64,000 bases of DNA from Nematopogon swammerdamellus (lineage: Eukaryota; Arthropoda; Insecta; Lepidoptera; Adelidae), in the NCBI GenBank assembly GCA_946902875.1, contig OX336345.1:9827395-9891394 (forward strand). Reading direction: 5' to 3'. Every line of letters begins with the position of its first letter. Within the stretch, counting starts at the first letter, position 1. The translations under genes were made by a program, and so were the position numbers. This document shows, piece by piece, positions 21,568 to 33,036 of the stretch. The notes under the pieces are model-generated. The model searched no databases and was not told the DNA's origin. It saw nothing but the letters and a program-made list of their open reading frames with translations.

Positions 21568-21785
21568 AATTTTTTTGGACCTTGGCCTTTTTTTTATGTA
21601 AAATATTTTTTTATGTGTTTAAATAAAAAAATAGGTGGTTGATTTTTATAGCCTAATCGATTCAGTTTCATAACAGTAACAAAAAAGTCTTCAATATCAT
21701 TATGATGTAACACGTGTAAGTTGGTAAAAAAAATCAAATTCTTTCTATTCCATACTAATAAAACTAATATTGTGGTTTGAACAGA
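21568..21785 (+). repeat. MITE G, partial second copy in tandem
   Basis: Repeats the left interior of MITE G (TTTTTTGGACCTTGGCC, AATAGGTGGTTGATTTTTAT, AACACGTGTAAGTTGG) directly after the right TIR of copy 1, then breaks off near GTGGTTTGAACAG. Confidence 0.75.
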
Positions 21786-21989
21786 TTTGTATTGTACCTA
21801 CAAAGTAAATACAACATTTGTTTATTATATCTTATTTTCTATAGAAATACTCTTAGTTTTAATAATCGACATTATCTCATATTATTCTAAAATAACGATC
21901 GATCTTCGATATTTGTGGATACATTGTCCCATCACTAAACAACCTTGAATCATTCGTGCCCCGCGGATTCCGATGTATGTTTATTACAT

Positions 21990-22990
21990 ATAACGAACTT
22001 GAAGGTCATAGTAAAACCGACTAAATAAAACTGGCTTGGTCCGCCTAGCGCCTGCCCAGTGCCCGCGGTCACGACCACGCTGTACATTTCCATGGCCACC
22101 ACACAACTGAGTTTTATTCACCTGTTTATACGTACTCAATGATCAAAATTTGCATGCACGTTCACGGTACGAACTACGGTAGGTAGGTATGTAACATTGT
22201 AAACACAAGTCGAATAGACGACGCTTCAAACCATGGGAAGAAAAGTTATTTGCTGCTCCAATAGCAATGTTTTGTTTATTTTAAACTGTTTATCTCACCC
22301 ATACAGAGTGAACTATAGAAGGTTTAATACAGTGGTTTAATCGTACGAAATTTCTAGGAAATACCAAATAATCGGTGAATGCTAGTTAATCTTTTCAAAC
22401 GTAACTTACCAAGTAAAACCTCCAAACTCTCCTCCAAACTCCAAACCTCACTCAGTGCGGATGCGGAATATGTATGTACTGGTGGTATATGTATGGTTAG
22501 GTATCTACATACATACCTACCTACCTACTATACATATACTATACAGGTATCTATCTGCTCACTTCTTCAGTTATTATTTCAGGGCCAATCAAAGTGCCTC
22601 TATAATTTATTTCTCCAAATGCAATATTCTGTGGAGGTTGTTTCTTTCCTTCGGCCTGTACAAACATGCCAAGAGCCAGCTTGTCTCTACGTCTGAATGG
22701 AAGCAGGCCAACCAAATCTCCTTGGTATGTAGGTAGGTACTTCATCAAGCCAAGTAGATAATGACCTCGACAGTCTTCCTCTCTTTGTTCGTTCGTTACG
22801 TTATATAGACGTTGTCGGTTGAACTTATTTTATCATATCACAAACAGAAAGATTACTTGACGAAAAGCAAACACAAAATTCGGAAAAGTTTGCTCTTTAT
22901 AATTAAAAAAAATTTAATCGTTTAGCAAATAGTTTTCGGAATATTCCAAATAACGACGAAATATGTAGGTATAAGTAGCTGATGTTGGAA
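21990..22990. other. No recognised feature
   Basis: Includes TACATACCTACC simple strings near 22500. The short frames here are not convincing genes. Confidence 0.4.
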
Positions 22991-22995
22991 ACATT

Positions 22996-23095
22996 GGCAG
23001 CAGCGGCCCCAGGCCCCAGCCGCGGCCGCGCCCGCGCCGCCGCCCCGCCACCGCCGCGCCGCCGCCCCGCCGCCGCCGCGACGCCGAAATACTCG
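22996..23095. repeat. GC-rich CCG tract
   Basis: Almost pure CCGCCG/CCGCGG-type sequence for about 100 bp within AT-rich DNA. No protein frame with clear meaning. It is a rich source of CGCCG sites of the kind used by the Transib elements here. Confidence 0.7.
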
Positions 23096-23099
23096 GAAG

Positions 23100-24520
23100 G
23101 GTTAGGGGGTTTTGAAACATTTCGAAATATGGAAAAGGGGGCCGTGGCCTAATTTGTCAAGAGTGGCTTATCATTTTCATTGGAGTAAATAATACCCAAT
23201 TATATGGATGAATCAATTTCATTCGCGTTTTAATTGGAGTATTTAATTCATTTTCACATATTTAACAATGCAGTGTATCAATTATATTAGTATTTTAATA
23301 AAAAAAAATATAATGTTGGCTTGTGCGTTGAATTCGAAAAAAAAATTCGTTTTCAGTCGCTAACTCGCTAAGTTTGTATGAAATGAGGAAGTTGTTCGGC
23401 CAGTCAGAATGTCTTCGGACCACTAACGTATTACTTTTTAGTCTACCATAGATTTTACCACTACTGGGCAAATGCGTTAGTAATGGTTGGTTTGGCACTA
23501 GATTGGAAGCGCCAATTTGCCTAAACACGCGTTGTCGCGCGCTAATCTAGTGTTCATTGGCTCCATGCATTAATCCCCACCACTTCAAATTTCCTCGAGT
23601 GAAAACATCATGACCACACCGCCTCCGCGTCGATATACCTACCCAAGGCCGTACCCAGGGGGGGGGTTCGGGGGGTTGTAACCCCCCCCGAAATAGGTAT
23701 CCACTATGGCCGGTGCTCAGAAAATATATTTTTGAGCAGACAAACAATTTAAAATTGCGTGGGAACTTCCAACTAAATCAAAACACAAAGGACCACGTGT
23801 ATTGCATTGGGTTGGGGCAATAAACATCGGGCTGTTTCGGAGGCGCCTATTGTTTCAAGACAAAACATCTGGTTAATGCTACCTACTTCCTAGCTACCCC
23901 GCAAGCAGACGACCAGGTGTAGTAGATAAGAAAGCGAGAGATTGGTTTAGTTATCCACCGTAATTCTAAATTCCGTTACGTTCATAGTGTGTGAATGTAC
24001 CTACTGACGTTGTACACTAGTGAATTTGGAATCTATTTGGTGAGTACATAAATCAGAATTACCTACTTATTAATTTTCATAAATTTTATACAAATTGTTT
24101 GATTTAGTATAGCGATATACAAGTCAAACTGAGGCCCGTTGGCTTAGCCCAATGGGAGACAGATGTTAAGTAGTATTAATTTACAATACTTATCTCTTTG
24201 AATTTTTTTGAGAGGGTCTGCTAGGCGTTCCGATTTGATTAAATAAATAAATAAGTATGAATTTTACTGCGATGTGGAAGGCCGAAGAGCATTTCTTCTA
24301 GTCAAGTTTTTTTTTTATTAGGTTTAACCACACAGAATCGTTCTGTACATACAAATCTTTAAATTAAATATTACATGGCTAGAACTATCTGTACTTAAGG
24401 CTAAACACAACATGAACGCTTAAATTAAAAACTTAAGCCAAAGCTTTATTCACATCCAAGAGAATGTACGAGGTTCTCTCAAGGTGTTTTCCTTCACCGG
24501 GGTGTTTTATATTTCTAACT
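23100..24520. other. Unassigned, with traces of repeats
   Basis: CCGTACCCAGGG with a G-run at 23650-23668 resembles the degraded sequence near 26280-26310 (GGGTACGGCCCTG). No gene recognised. Confidence 0.35.
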
Positions 24521-24650
24521 ATTATGCACGGTCTAGGTGCTATGTCAGTGCTTCCCTTCGCCACGACCGAAGGGAAGCACTGACATGGCACCTAGATAAC
24601 CAAGGTAAAATTAAGGATGTTGCAGGTGATGTAGCTAACAGCAGTTAAGA
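24521..24650. repeat. SINE family D fragments, head to head
   Basis: GGTGCTATGTCAGTGCTTCC and its inverse GGAAGCACTGACATGGCACC lie 16 bp apart, forming a hairpin of about 28-bp arms. GATGTTGCAGGTGATGTAGC follows. Confidence 0.7.
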
Positions 24651-24971
24651 TAAAAAAAAACGGCCAAGTGCGAGTCGAACTCGCGCACCGAGGGTTCCGT
24701 ATCGCCATGTCATGGCTAGCGCCACTCACGCCATCTATGGCGTGTTATGAAATGCTTCATATTAGTTAAATGTCATGATTAGTTAAAATGCTTCATAATC
24801 TATTCGGTAGATGACGTTTTGGTTTCTTCTATGGGAACCCCTGTGAATTTTTTACTTTTTCTTATTTTTATTATTTGTTGTTATATCGCTATTATATCCA
24901 CTATTATAAAAAGTGGACCGATTTTCATGCGGTTTTTTTAAAAAAGCTTGAAATAAAAGTTAAATTACAAA

Positions 24972-25165
24972 TTAAAAAAACCCCGACCCTTAAAATGTCA
25001 AAAATAATTTCCATTTACTTACTTAAAGGAGTCGGGGGACCGCTAAGTAAATAAAATATAAAAACTCAGAGCTGCGCGGGAATTTACTTAGCGGTCTCCC
25101 GACTCCTTTAAGTAATAGAACGGAAATTACTATTTTTGACTTTTTAAGGGTCGGGTTTTTTTTAT
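24972..25165. repeat. Foldback inside family A
   Basis: Arms TTAAAAAAACCCCGACCC... and ...GGGTCGGGTTTTTTTT, with inner GGAGTCGGGGGACCGCTAAG / CTTAGCGGTCTCCCGACTCC. Loop about 40 bp. The outer end resembles that of the 3534-3990 palindrome (AAAAAAACCCGAC). Confidence 0.75.
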
Positions 25166-25255
25166 TATTTGTTGTTATATCGGCCATAATATAATAACAC
25201 ATATTCTGTGAAAATTTCAACGGGCTACCTATTACGGTTCAAGAGATACAGCCCT

Positions 25256-25325
25256 CCAACGGACGGACGGACGGACGGACGGACGGACGGACGGACGGAC
25301 GGACGGACAGACAGACAGACAGACG
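25256..25325 (+). repeat. Microsatellite (GGAC)n(GACA)n
   Basis: About eleven GGAC units followed by about five GACA units, internal to family A. The frame TDGRTDGRTD across it is an artefact of the repeat. Confidence 0.95.
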
Positions 25326-25673
25326 ACGTAGGCTTAGTAATAGGGTCCCGTACCGGACACGGAACCCAAAAAAATCGTGTAACAATAGAATTCGATTTTT
25401 TTTAGTTAACATTATTGATTGATTTATATCCGAAACTAAATAGCTTTCGCTGAAAATGTTTTATTTAAAAGAAAAAACATTTTTACTTTCTCCATACATT
25501 TTTAAATACCTATTCCTGAAATATAAGGGTGAAGATCTTTTTTTTTTGCCCCAAGTGGTGGAACAAAAGATGTTCAGAATATGAAATACTACACGCCCAG
25601 TCTTCATGCTAACACCCATTTTTGAAACAGGGCGTTTAATGAAATACCTACATTACATGCACACTGTTATATA

Positions 25674-26232
25674 GGTCTTTCAAAATTAGTTAATAGTACG
25701 CTAAGGGCCCCCCTGTATCATATAGGGAGTAAGAAAGAAAGAAAGAAAGAAAGAAATCTTTTATTGTAAAACCTATATAATGTTTTTTGGACCTTGGGCT
25801 TTTTTTTATGTAAATTTTTTTTTTATGTATTTAAATAAAAAAATAGGTGGTTGATTTTTATAGCCTTACCGATTCAGTTTCATAACAGTAACAAAAAAGT
25901 CTTCATTACCATTATGATGTAACACGTGTAAGTTGGTAAAAAAAATGAAATTCTTTCTATCCCATACTAATAAAACTAAAATTGTGGTTTTTCACAATTT
26001 CTGAAAGAAATAGATCTATATATTGGAAGACTTTTTTGTTCCTGGCATGAAACTGAAACGATTAAGAAAAACATTTTTTTTTAATTTTTCTCTTAAAAAA
26101 TTTTTTTTCTGTAAAAGAAAATCTTTGTTCTTCAAAAGTGATCTATTTCCGATACAGCACCCTTCCCCCCCCCCCTCCCCCCCCCCCCCTCCCCCTCCTC
26201 CTTACCGTACTATTAACTAATTTTGAAAGACC
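25674..26232. mobile_element. MITE G, copy 2, with TTATATA duplication
   Basis: TIRs GGTCTTTCAAAATTAGTTAA and TTAACTAATTTTGAAAGACC; TTATATA directly outside both ends (25667-25673, 26233-26239). It carries an extra (GAAA)n stretch near 25731 and a long C-tract at 26164-26208 absent from copy 1. Confidence 0.85.
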
Positions 26233-26479
26233 TTATATAACGTAGGTACATGAGTTTACAAATATTTTTTCGAACCTTGACCCCCCCCGAAACGAAATCC
26301 TGGGTACGGCCCTGTACCTACCACCTAATAGTAGTCATATTTGGTCAACGTCTCTACTACGTCACCAGCCGATGTTTCCGATCATCTAGCCCAGAGTCAC
26401 AGAGTCAGCTGAGTCACAAGTACATAGTTACACACACACGACACGACTCACAAGTGAGACTCGGTAATATTTGATTGTC

Positions 26480-27060
26480 ATTTCATTATGAGGTGTCTCG
26501 CTGGCCATTGTGAGGAAATTAGCGCGAATAATGGCGCAGGTTCACGCGACAAGTCCGTAAATAACAACACTAAAAAATTATAAAATTAACTAATAATTAT
26601 GTTATGTATGACTTATGTACTTATGAGTTTGAAATAACATTCATATAATAATATTAAGTCGAATAGAAATAGACCAGCAAAAAGGTAAATTTTAGATGGG
26701 AAATGTTTAGAACTAAACCTAGCTGAAAGTCTGAACCATATTTAGTTTTTTGGAACCACAGCCATCGTTGTCGTTGGATTTTGGCTGGACAATCTTCATC
26801 ATCCCCGCCCAAATCACCTTGGGAGAGAGGGTAGATGTGGCGTAGTTCTTCAACTTATGTATCAGGTAGTCAAGATATTATTTAGTAACACAGATTTAAG
26901 CACAGTATAAGCTAGATAACTACCCACTTCCCAGGTAAATTTTACTGGACTGATTTATCATCACACACATCACGTCAGTTGATGACTCCTTTCAAAGGAT
27001 TCAAAAGGATTGAACAGTGGACGAGGCAAATTACATACAATTCACTTCGCACCCAACCTC
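26480..27060. other. No recognised feature
   Basis: Unique-looking AT-rich DNA; no supported ORF. Confidence 0.4.
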
Positions 27061-27450
27061 GTCAGCCTCGATAGCTCAGTGGTGCAGACAGTCAACTGTC
27101 GCTATTGAATGTTAAGCAACGCTGGGTGCGGTCAGTACTTGGATGGGTGACCGCTGACCGTTGGAGGCTGACCGAGGTTCGGATTCTTCGTAAAACTGTA
27201 GGTCCCTTCCCTCCTAATCTTACTTGGTGGTAGGGTTTAACCCGCCCGGGTTGGTACCATCGCACTGAATGAAACGTCGGTCAAAACGGCTATGTAAATA
27301 GTTTGTGTTTTCCGACCAGTTCAGTGTAGCCGGCACGATCAAAGGGGGAAGCACTGACATGGCACCTAGTTCACCCGGTGTTATGGGCTGACATCACGGA
27401 CGTTGTAGGTGATGTAGCCAACTGTGTCAGTTTCCATAAAAAAAAAGAAA
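27061..27450 (+). repeat. SINE family D, complete, tRNA/5S composite head
   Basis: The head begins CCTCGATAGCTCAGTGGTGC, a tRNA-like A-box region, and runs into GTTAAGCAACGCTGGGTGCG and CAGTACTTGGATGGGTGACC, which matches the 3' half of 5S rRNA including its box C region. The body (GGTCCCTTCCCTCC, GTTTAACCCGCCCGGGTTGG, CACTGAATGAAACGTCGG) ends GTGTCAGTTTCCATAAAAAA. Probably Pol III-transcribed and LINE-mobilised. Not a functional tRNA or 5S gene. Confidence 0.85.
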
Positions 27451-27454
27451 AAAA

Positions 27455-27920
27455 AAAGAACATAATTTATACAAATGCACACAATTTACTACAATGTATT
27501 TACAAAACGTTTTTTTTTTTATGCAATTGAGTATTTGTGTGGCTGAGTCAGTATGCTCCGACCAGCCAATATCATTCCCGAGTAGGTACCAAGCCATACC
27601 GGAGACTTCCCTCTATGGATTGCTGGTTATTGGGCTGGCTGGACTAGAGGAGACCACGGCTGCTATGCGGACATCTTTCATCCATAGTACACGGATTTAC
27701 ATGTCCCGAGCCTAAAGCGATCTATTCAAGTCCATGCAATCAGAGGCAATAATATGGGTGTTGCGTTGCCCGATGTACCATAATTATTAGGGTAATCAAA
27801 CCATATTTTATGCCCTGTTCCATAATGGTGAAAATACCATAATTAATTATCTATGTGAAATTATGAGCTCAAGTGAGCAGTACAAACCATGAATCATACA
27901 AGGTAAGTATGACACAGGTA
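27455..27920. other. No recognised feature
   Basis: Short open frames such as 27494-27715 lack recognisable domains. Confidence 0.35.
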
Positions 27921-27924
27921 CATA

Positions 27925-28045
27925 CATACATAGAGTCACGCCTGTTTCCCAGTGGGGTAGGCAGAGACAACGGATCGCCCCGTGTCACGATTCTGACATG
28001 CCTCTGTCGCCTCTTCCACTCTCATAATGTTGTGAATGAATATGG
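27925..28045 (+). repeat. Interspersed repeat fragment (CACGCCTGTTTCCCAG type)
   Basis: GAGTCACGCCTGTTTCCCAG, then GGGGTAGGCAGAGACAACGG and GTGTCACGATTCTGACATGC resemble a common lepidopteran short repeat from recall. One copy only in this window. Confidence 0.45.
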
Positions 28046-28049
28046 TATG

Positions 28050-30930
28050 AATACCTTAATTATGGTACGTCTTCCAGCGCTGCTCCCGATATTGCCTCTG
28101 ATTTCAAGGACGTGAAAAGGCCGCCTAAAGTAATTAGTTCTTGCACTGAACGACGATGTGTAAGTAGTCACAACTCTTTATATACATCTTTATATACATT
28201 ATAGTATCTAGGTAAAGGTACCTACTACCACGCTAATGCAACGTGCAAGCAACCGTTTAGCACCTGTTGTCGGTGGTCGGCATTGCCTTCTAATATCACT
28301 GGTGGGTGGCCGGTTGTAAAGGGCGCTTTTCAAAGGACGCAGGCTGATCGGTATTTTACTTGGGCATTTCATAACCCCATAAGCTTCTATCGCATCGGTC
28401 AAGAATCCCTATCTTACCTACATATATTGTAAGATCCAACGTCTACGTGTATGTATGGTCGCAGGTATGTCGCTTATAACTCAAGAACGATTCAACCTAT
28501 TTACCTACGGTTTTGCCTATACAATTCGACATATCTCCACGAGGCTATATACCATCACGCAATTGTTCATGTGCATTGAGCAGTGGGGTCTGAAGTGAAC
28601 TGAGTCGGAAATAATATACCAATTCGGTTAGCTGTCTTGCTCGCTGTCACGTGACTCGAAAACTATTCAACCGATTGATATAGAGTTTCCACCGGCTTTA
28701 CCGCGAGCAGAGCCGCGGGGACACAGATAGTCTCTGATTAAACTCAATAAAACATTTCTGAAACTAAACGAATTGTTTAGTCAGGCGTGTATGTTATTTT
28801 TAGATATCCTTACTAACAGTTAGCTCTTTCAAATGATACACCCATGATCCCACACGGTATCTATGTTAATTTTAACTTTTTTAATTGGTACCAAATTGCC
28901 CCCCCATATTAATCTAAAATAAATGTTTATCTACTTATGTGCGCGTCTTCAAGATCTATAATTATGCCACAAGTTTCTACGTTAATTAGTTTTCGAGAAA
29001 AACCTCTGTGACAGACGGACGGACACGATAGTGATCTTATAAGGGTTCCGTATATTTTTTTTTATTATTTAATGTACGAAACCCTAAAAACCACTGAGAT
29101 TTCTTACAACGACATACATGCACAATGCAATACTATTTCATTCATGATCTGATCACTGTTCTATGCACACGGAGTGGTTGGCGGTCTTTTCTCACAATGA
29201 GCCGATGGATGCCTATATTGCCTATATAGCTATATAAAGAACTGTTTGTCATCATAATAGTCGGCCTTGCATTATGCAATGCATGCGTGCAAGCAAGCAG
29301 TTATGTCGGGTCGGTGTCGCATAAAAAGGTAAGCTAGCGTTATCGGTAATTAATGAGTAATCGATATCGATGCAACAGGCGAATCGAACATCCATTGCAT
29401 GACATAATGAAGAAATCACTCATATCGTACGTAGATAAATACCACCACGCTGAATGAAAGAAATATTTAAAAAAAATTTTTGATGTTCTCCGCCTATAAT
29501 CATAGTTCCAAAACACGATGTAAGTTCTGGCATTGCACCCCGTTCCGTTCCGTTAGTTAACTCTGACGATAAAACTGTAGGTCCACCGGGTTTACTTACT
29601 GAGAGAAAGTCCGCTCTACGGTAGAGCCTCTACATAAGAAAAATAATTTACGAAAATAAGAAAATTAATTTAATTTAGTAACCAGATAGATATGTAGAGA
29701 AAGGACTTTAAATTCCCCGTTCTACTTTATTATGCAAAACTTCTCATTCATTGTTAAATTGGCCGTATTAGGAGATGTAAGTTATGCAAGTTGTGTGCAG
29801 CTGACTCCTCGGTCATTACTGGTATTTCCTCAACTGGATGTATCCCTAGGTACTTACATTTTACTACTTTACTTTACCTTGTTACTACTACGTACTTACT
29901 CTTTGAAAGAATTTAATGGTTATTTGCTACTTAAATCTATTGAAATGTTTATCCTATACTTACTAGTTTTTCCGCTGAAAGGGGGAGTAAATGCTGCAGT
30001 CACCTGTCTATTGGAATCCTTCTACATGCCCCCCGCCTACAGGTTTTTTTGTTGTGTATACAAAATTGAAAAGAACATTTGCGTTCTCCATACTATTGAG
30101 GTATTTCGGAAAATGTATGGAGAATTCAATTTTTTTCTTCTTCCAATTTCGCCACCGTTCTTTTTTTGAATCCACTTAGTTTTCAATACAGGCAAAGAGT
30201 TTGTATTAAGTACGTCGCTGCGCTCCTTCGACGTAATACAAACTCTTTGAATACCTGAAATATTAGTAACAAAATTATCCTGTATATGACTATATACCAT
30301 AAGGTGTATTATTATTATTTTATATATTTTATACGTGCATATTTTTTTTCATCTACTTGGTGTGAGCACAGCTGCTTGCAAAGCTAGTACATGTTAATAT
30401 TATGTAAATAGATTTATATACCTAACTAGCAAATAGTCACGTAGGTAAATTGCAATATTTCCTTGGTAAGTAATAATGTCGCATAGGTACCTACTAGGTA
30501 GATATCAAAGTTTTTATACTTCACGAAACTTTTTGTTTGTGTGAAGTGTCCGCGCATTCGAACGTAATTTTTTACAATGTACAAATGATGTCTGGCCGTG
30601 ATCATGAACAATAATAAAAACTAGACAAAATTCTTCCTACATAAAATTTATTTATAGACAAACGCAGTTCGATTATGATTGGCTAACAACATTTGAATAA
30701 AACACGATGTGTAATTTTTTTCTTCCCGATAAGTTTAGTAATCAAACATCGAAAGGCGGGTCAGACAGACAGCAAGGCTATCTTCGGTCTTCGAGTGTAT
30801 CTTCACTCAAGTTCTGATCTGATAGGATCCATGAGAAAAACATCAAACTCTTAAATTTGCGCATGTCCATGACAAATGGGCGAATATATCACACCAACCA
30901 ACCGATTTCGACTAATCTTGTAATTTTGAA
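28050..30930. other. Mostly unassigned; family A scrap near 28990-29060
   Basis: GTGACAGACGGACGGACAC and AAGGGTTCCGTAT near 29010-29050 are a family A remnant. The 145-codon frame at 29732-30169 is hydrophobic and low in complexity, and I do not call it a gene. Confidence 0.35.
30192..30250. repeat. Hairpin
   Basis: AAAGAGTTTGTATTAAGTAC and CGACGTAATACAAACTCTTT are inverted around GCGCTCC. Possibly a small MITE remnant. Confidence 0.7.
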
Positions 30931-30931
30931 A

Positions 30932-31205
30932 CTAGCTTTTGCCCGCGGCTTCGCTCGCGATGGACTCGGTTTAATAGCAAATGATAATAAACAATCGCTT
31001 CTCTTATATTATCTCTCTAATCTCCCTTCCGTACTATATGATACTGCTCAGCCCTAAGGTTATTTAGCTTGATGGTAACCTATACTATAGTGAACCTCAA
31101 GAACTACTCATTCCATTTGTTCAAACCGCATCAAAATCTGTTCAGAGGTTCCGGAGTTTATCTTAAACATACATACAGACACGTTTATAAAGTAGAGACT
31201 CTTTT
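30932..31205 (-). mobile_element. Short non-autonomous Helitron
   Basis: On the plus strand A|CTAGCTTTTGCCCGCGGCTT, then CGCTCGCG: the reverse complement of a Helitron 3' end (hairpin, CTAG, then T). The body includes CAAAATCTGTTCAGAGGTTC and CATACATACAGACACG. 5' end unclear. Confidence 0.6.
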
Positions 31206-32200
31206 ATAAAGTAGGTAGAGAAGTATAGTAGAAGAGAGTAGAGAAGTAGGTACTGCAGAGGGTTATGAATTAACAAGAAAAATCCCATGCGAGAGGTAGA
31301 CCAGGTCGTAGGAGCTACGAATTTCAGGTGCAATGATCATTAATCGTAATCACGTGGCGACATGCCTTGGGAGAAGCCTATATCCAGCAGTGGATCGATA
31401 CGGGACGTTCTGATAATGATGAATGGTTGATTGGGACCTATTTCGTATTATATTGTGAATACTAAGTAGATATTAGAACCTAATAAATTACTAATACCTA
31501 CTTGGATAAACCACATAAACCTATCTATGTAAAAATAGTAAACACAAGAAAATGGTTTTATTTAAACATTTTGCGCAGGGGTAGGTATTGTACGCGCGCG
31601 AGCTTATGCGACGCGTGAATGAGTGCGGCCAACACTCCGCTCCGCCGCGCGGTAGGTAGGTAGGATGCGGGTGGGATTGGAAGCGCGCCTTCCCCCTTTA
31701 CTTCTGGCCGCGCAGCGCAATCGATTAAAATATTATTTGGGATCCGCTGGTATAAAATAAAATAAAAATAAAAAAAACTTTACAAAATTGAATGTAAGAA
31801 ACTGCATTCTTCAAGCAATTCATCTTCTGCGCCACAGAAAAGTGCAATACCTACACTTGTATACCTAGTAGATGTTCTGACGTTGAATGATGAAGAATGA
31901 TGATGACTTAGACGGCTAATATCATACGCAGGCTGAGCCGACAGAAATAGTTACCCTTATCTCCATATAATATATAAGTAGGTACCTACATCCGTGCAAA
32001 TATAGATTTATCTATCAGTAGTCGCTAAGTATCTATATAGGAGGCGGAAATTATAATCTGAAACCGCACTTGTTTTAAGCGCTTCCTGTAAGGCTATCTA
32101 CATTTTGGCAATATGGTAGGTAAACACCACAGAGCAGCGAGCGGCGGGCGCCTTCCCTCATTTCTTGCTCTGTGCTAAACATCGTGGTTGAATGAAGTGA
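31206..32200. other. No recognised feature
   Basis: Includes a GC-rich patch at 31590-31720 (GCGCGCGAGC, TCCGCCGCGCGG) without a convincing exon. Confidence 0.35.
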
Positions 32201-32202
32201 TA

Positions 32203-32243
32203 GGGTTCCGTATCGCCATGTAATAGTTAGCCCAACTCACGCC

Positions 32244-32298
<55 letters not shown>

Positions 32299-32636
32299 CG
32301 TCCGTCCGTCCGTCCGAGGGCGGTATCTCTTGAACCTTAATAGGTAGCCCGTTGAAATTTTCACAGAATATGTGTTATTAATATTATGGCCGATATAACA
32401 ACAAATAATAAAAATAAGAAAAAGTAAAAAATTCATGGGGGTTCCCATAGAAGAAACCATAAAGTGTATGCGCACGCGCCATCTACCGAATAGAGCATGA
32501 AGCATTTTAGCTAATCATGAATTTTAACTAATATGAAGCATTTCATAACACGGCATAGATGGCGTGAGTGGCGCTAACTATGACATGGCGATACGGAACT
32601 CTCGGTGCGCGGGTTCGACCCGCACTTGGCCGGTTT
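32203..32636 (-). repeat. Repeat family A, chimeric copy
   Basis: Reads as a minus-strand copy ending in GGTTCGACCCGCACTTGGCC. Its left end is head sequence (GGGTTCCGTATCGCCATGTA, AACTCACGCC) instead of the tail, joined to (GTCT)n at 32242. Confidence 0.75.
32242..32318 (+). repeat. Microsatellite (GTCT)n(GTCC)n
   Basis: About a dozen GTCT units followed by GTCC units, internal to family A. Confidence 0.95.
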
Positions 32637-33036
32637 TTTTATGATTCCGTATCCGTACAAGACCCTATTACTAAGCCTACGCCGCCGCCGCGCCGTCCGT
32701 CAGTCCGTCCGTCCGTTCGTCTGTCTGTAGCGCCGCTGGACCTAAAGCCGGTTGACATTTTCACAGGATATGTGTTACTCTCTATTATGGCGGATATCCT
32801 AACAAATAATGAAAGAAAAGACAAAGTAAAAAATTAAGGGCGGCCCTCATACGAGAAACGTCTTATTTTTTCTTTTTGCTCTATCGTAAAAACGGTAATA
32901 GACACCAGCGTCAAACTTGGTTTAATTATTTATAGTGCAAACTCTAAAGTAAAACAACAACTAATAAAAACCGGCAAATTACGTGGTGATACGGAACCCT
33001 CGGTGTGCGAGTCCAACTCGCACTTGGCCGTTTTTT
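32637..33036 (-). repeat. Repeat family A, complete minus copy
   Basis: From ATTCCGTATCCGTACAAGAC and (GTCC)n to CCAACTCGCACTTGGCCGTT, directly following another minus copy. Confidence 0.75.

Larger units (their letters stand above)
20853..21979. mobile_element. Non-autonomous hAT-like transposon with nested MITEs
   Basis: Terminal inverted repeats CA(G/T)ACATCGGAATCCGC, continuing GGGGCACGAAT, at both ends (20853-20880 and 21952-21979). Exact 8-bp duplication TTTATTAC at 20845-20852 and 21980-21987. An 8-bp duplication fits hAT. The interior holds MITE G copies and no transposase. Confidence 0.75.
24655..25372 (+). repeat. Interspersed repeat family A, nearly complete, with an insert
   Basis: Runs from CGGCCAAGTGCGAGTCGAAC through GAGGGTTCCGTATCGCC, CTCACGCCATCTATGG, TTATTATTTGTTGTTATATC, AAAATTTCAACGGGCTACC, (GGAC)n(GACA)n and GGCTTAGTAATAGGGTCCCG to GGACACGGAACCC. 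It is interrupted at about 24898-25165 by unrelated sequence with a foldback. No ORF; probably non-autonomous. Confidence 0.75.

Noticed and set aside
22224..22340. Short frame beginning MGRKVICCSN near 22233
   Set aside because: About 35 codons, no splice donor, no family match; kept out as unsupported.
25208..25405. 65-codon frame with TDGRTDGRTD repeats
   Set aside because: Translation of the (GGAC)n microsatellite within repeat family A.
27063..27130. Possible tRNA and 5S rRNA genes
   Set aside because: The tRNA-like and 5S-like pieces are truncated, fused and repeated with the same downstream body at 61740-61862 and 62851: they are the head of a SINE, not RNA genes.
29732..30169. 145-codon hydrophobic frame
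   Set aside because: AT-rich, no signal or domain pattern, overlapping frames on the other strand, contains a small inverted repeat.
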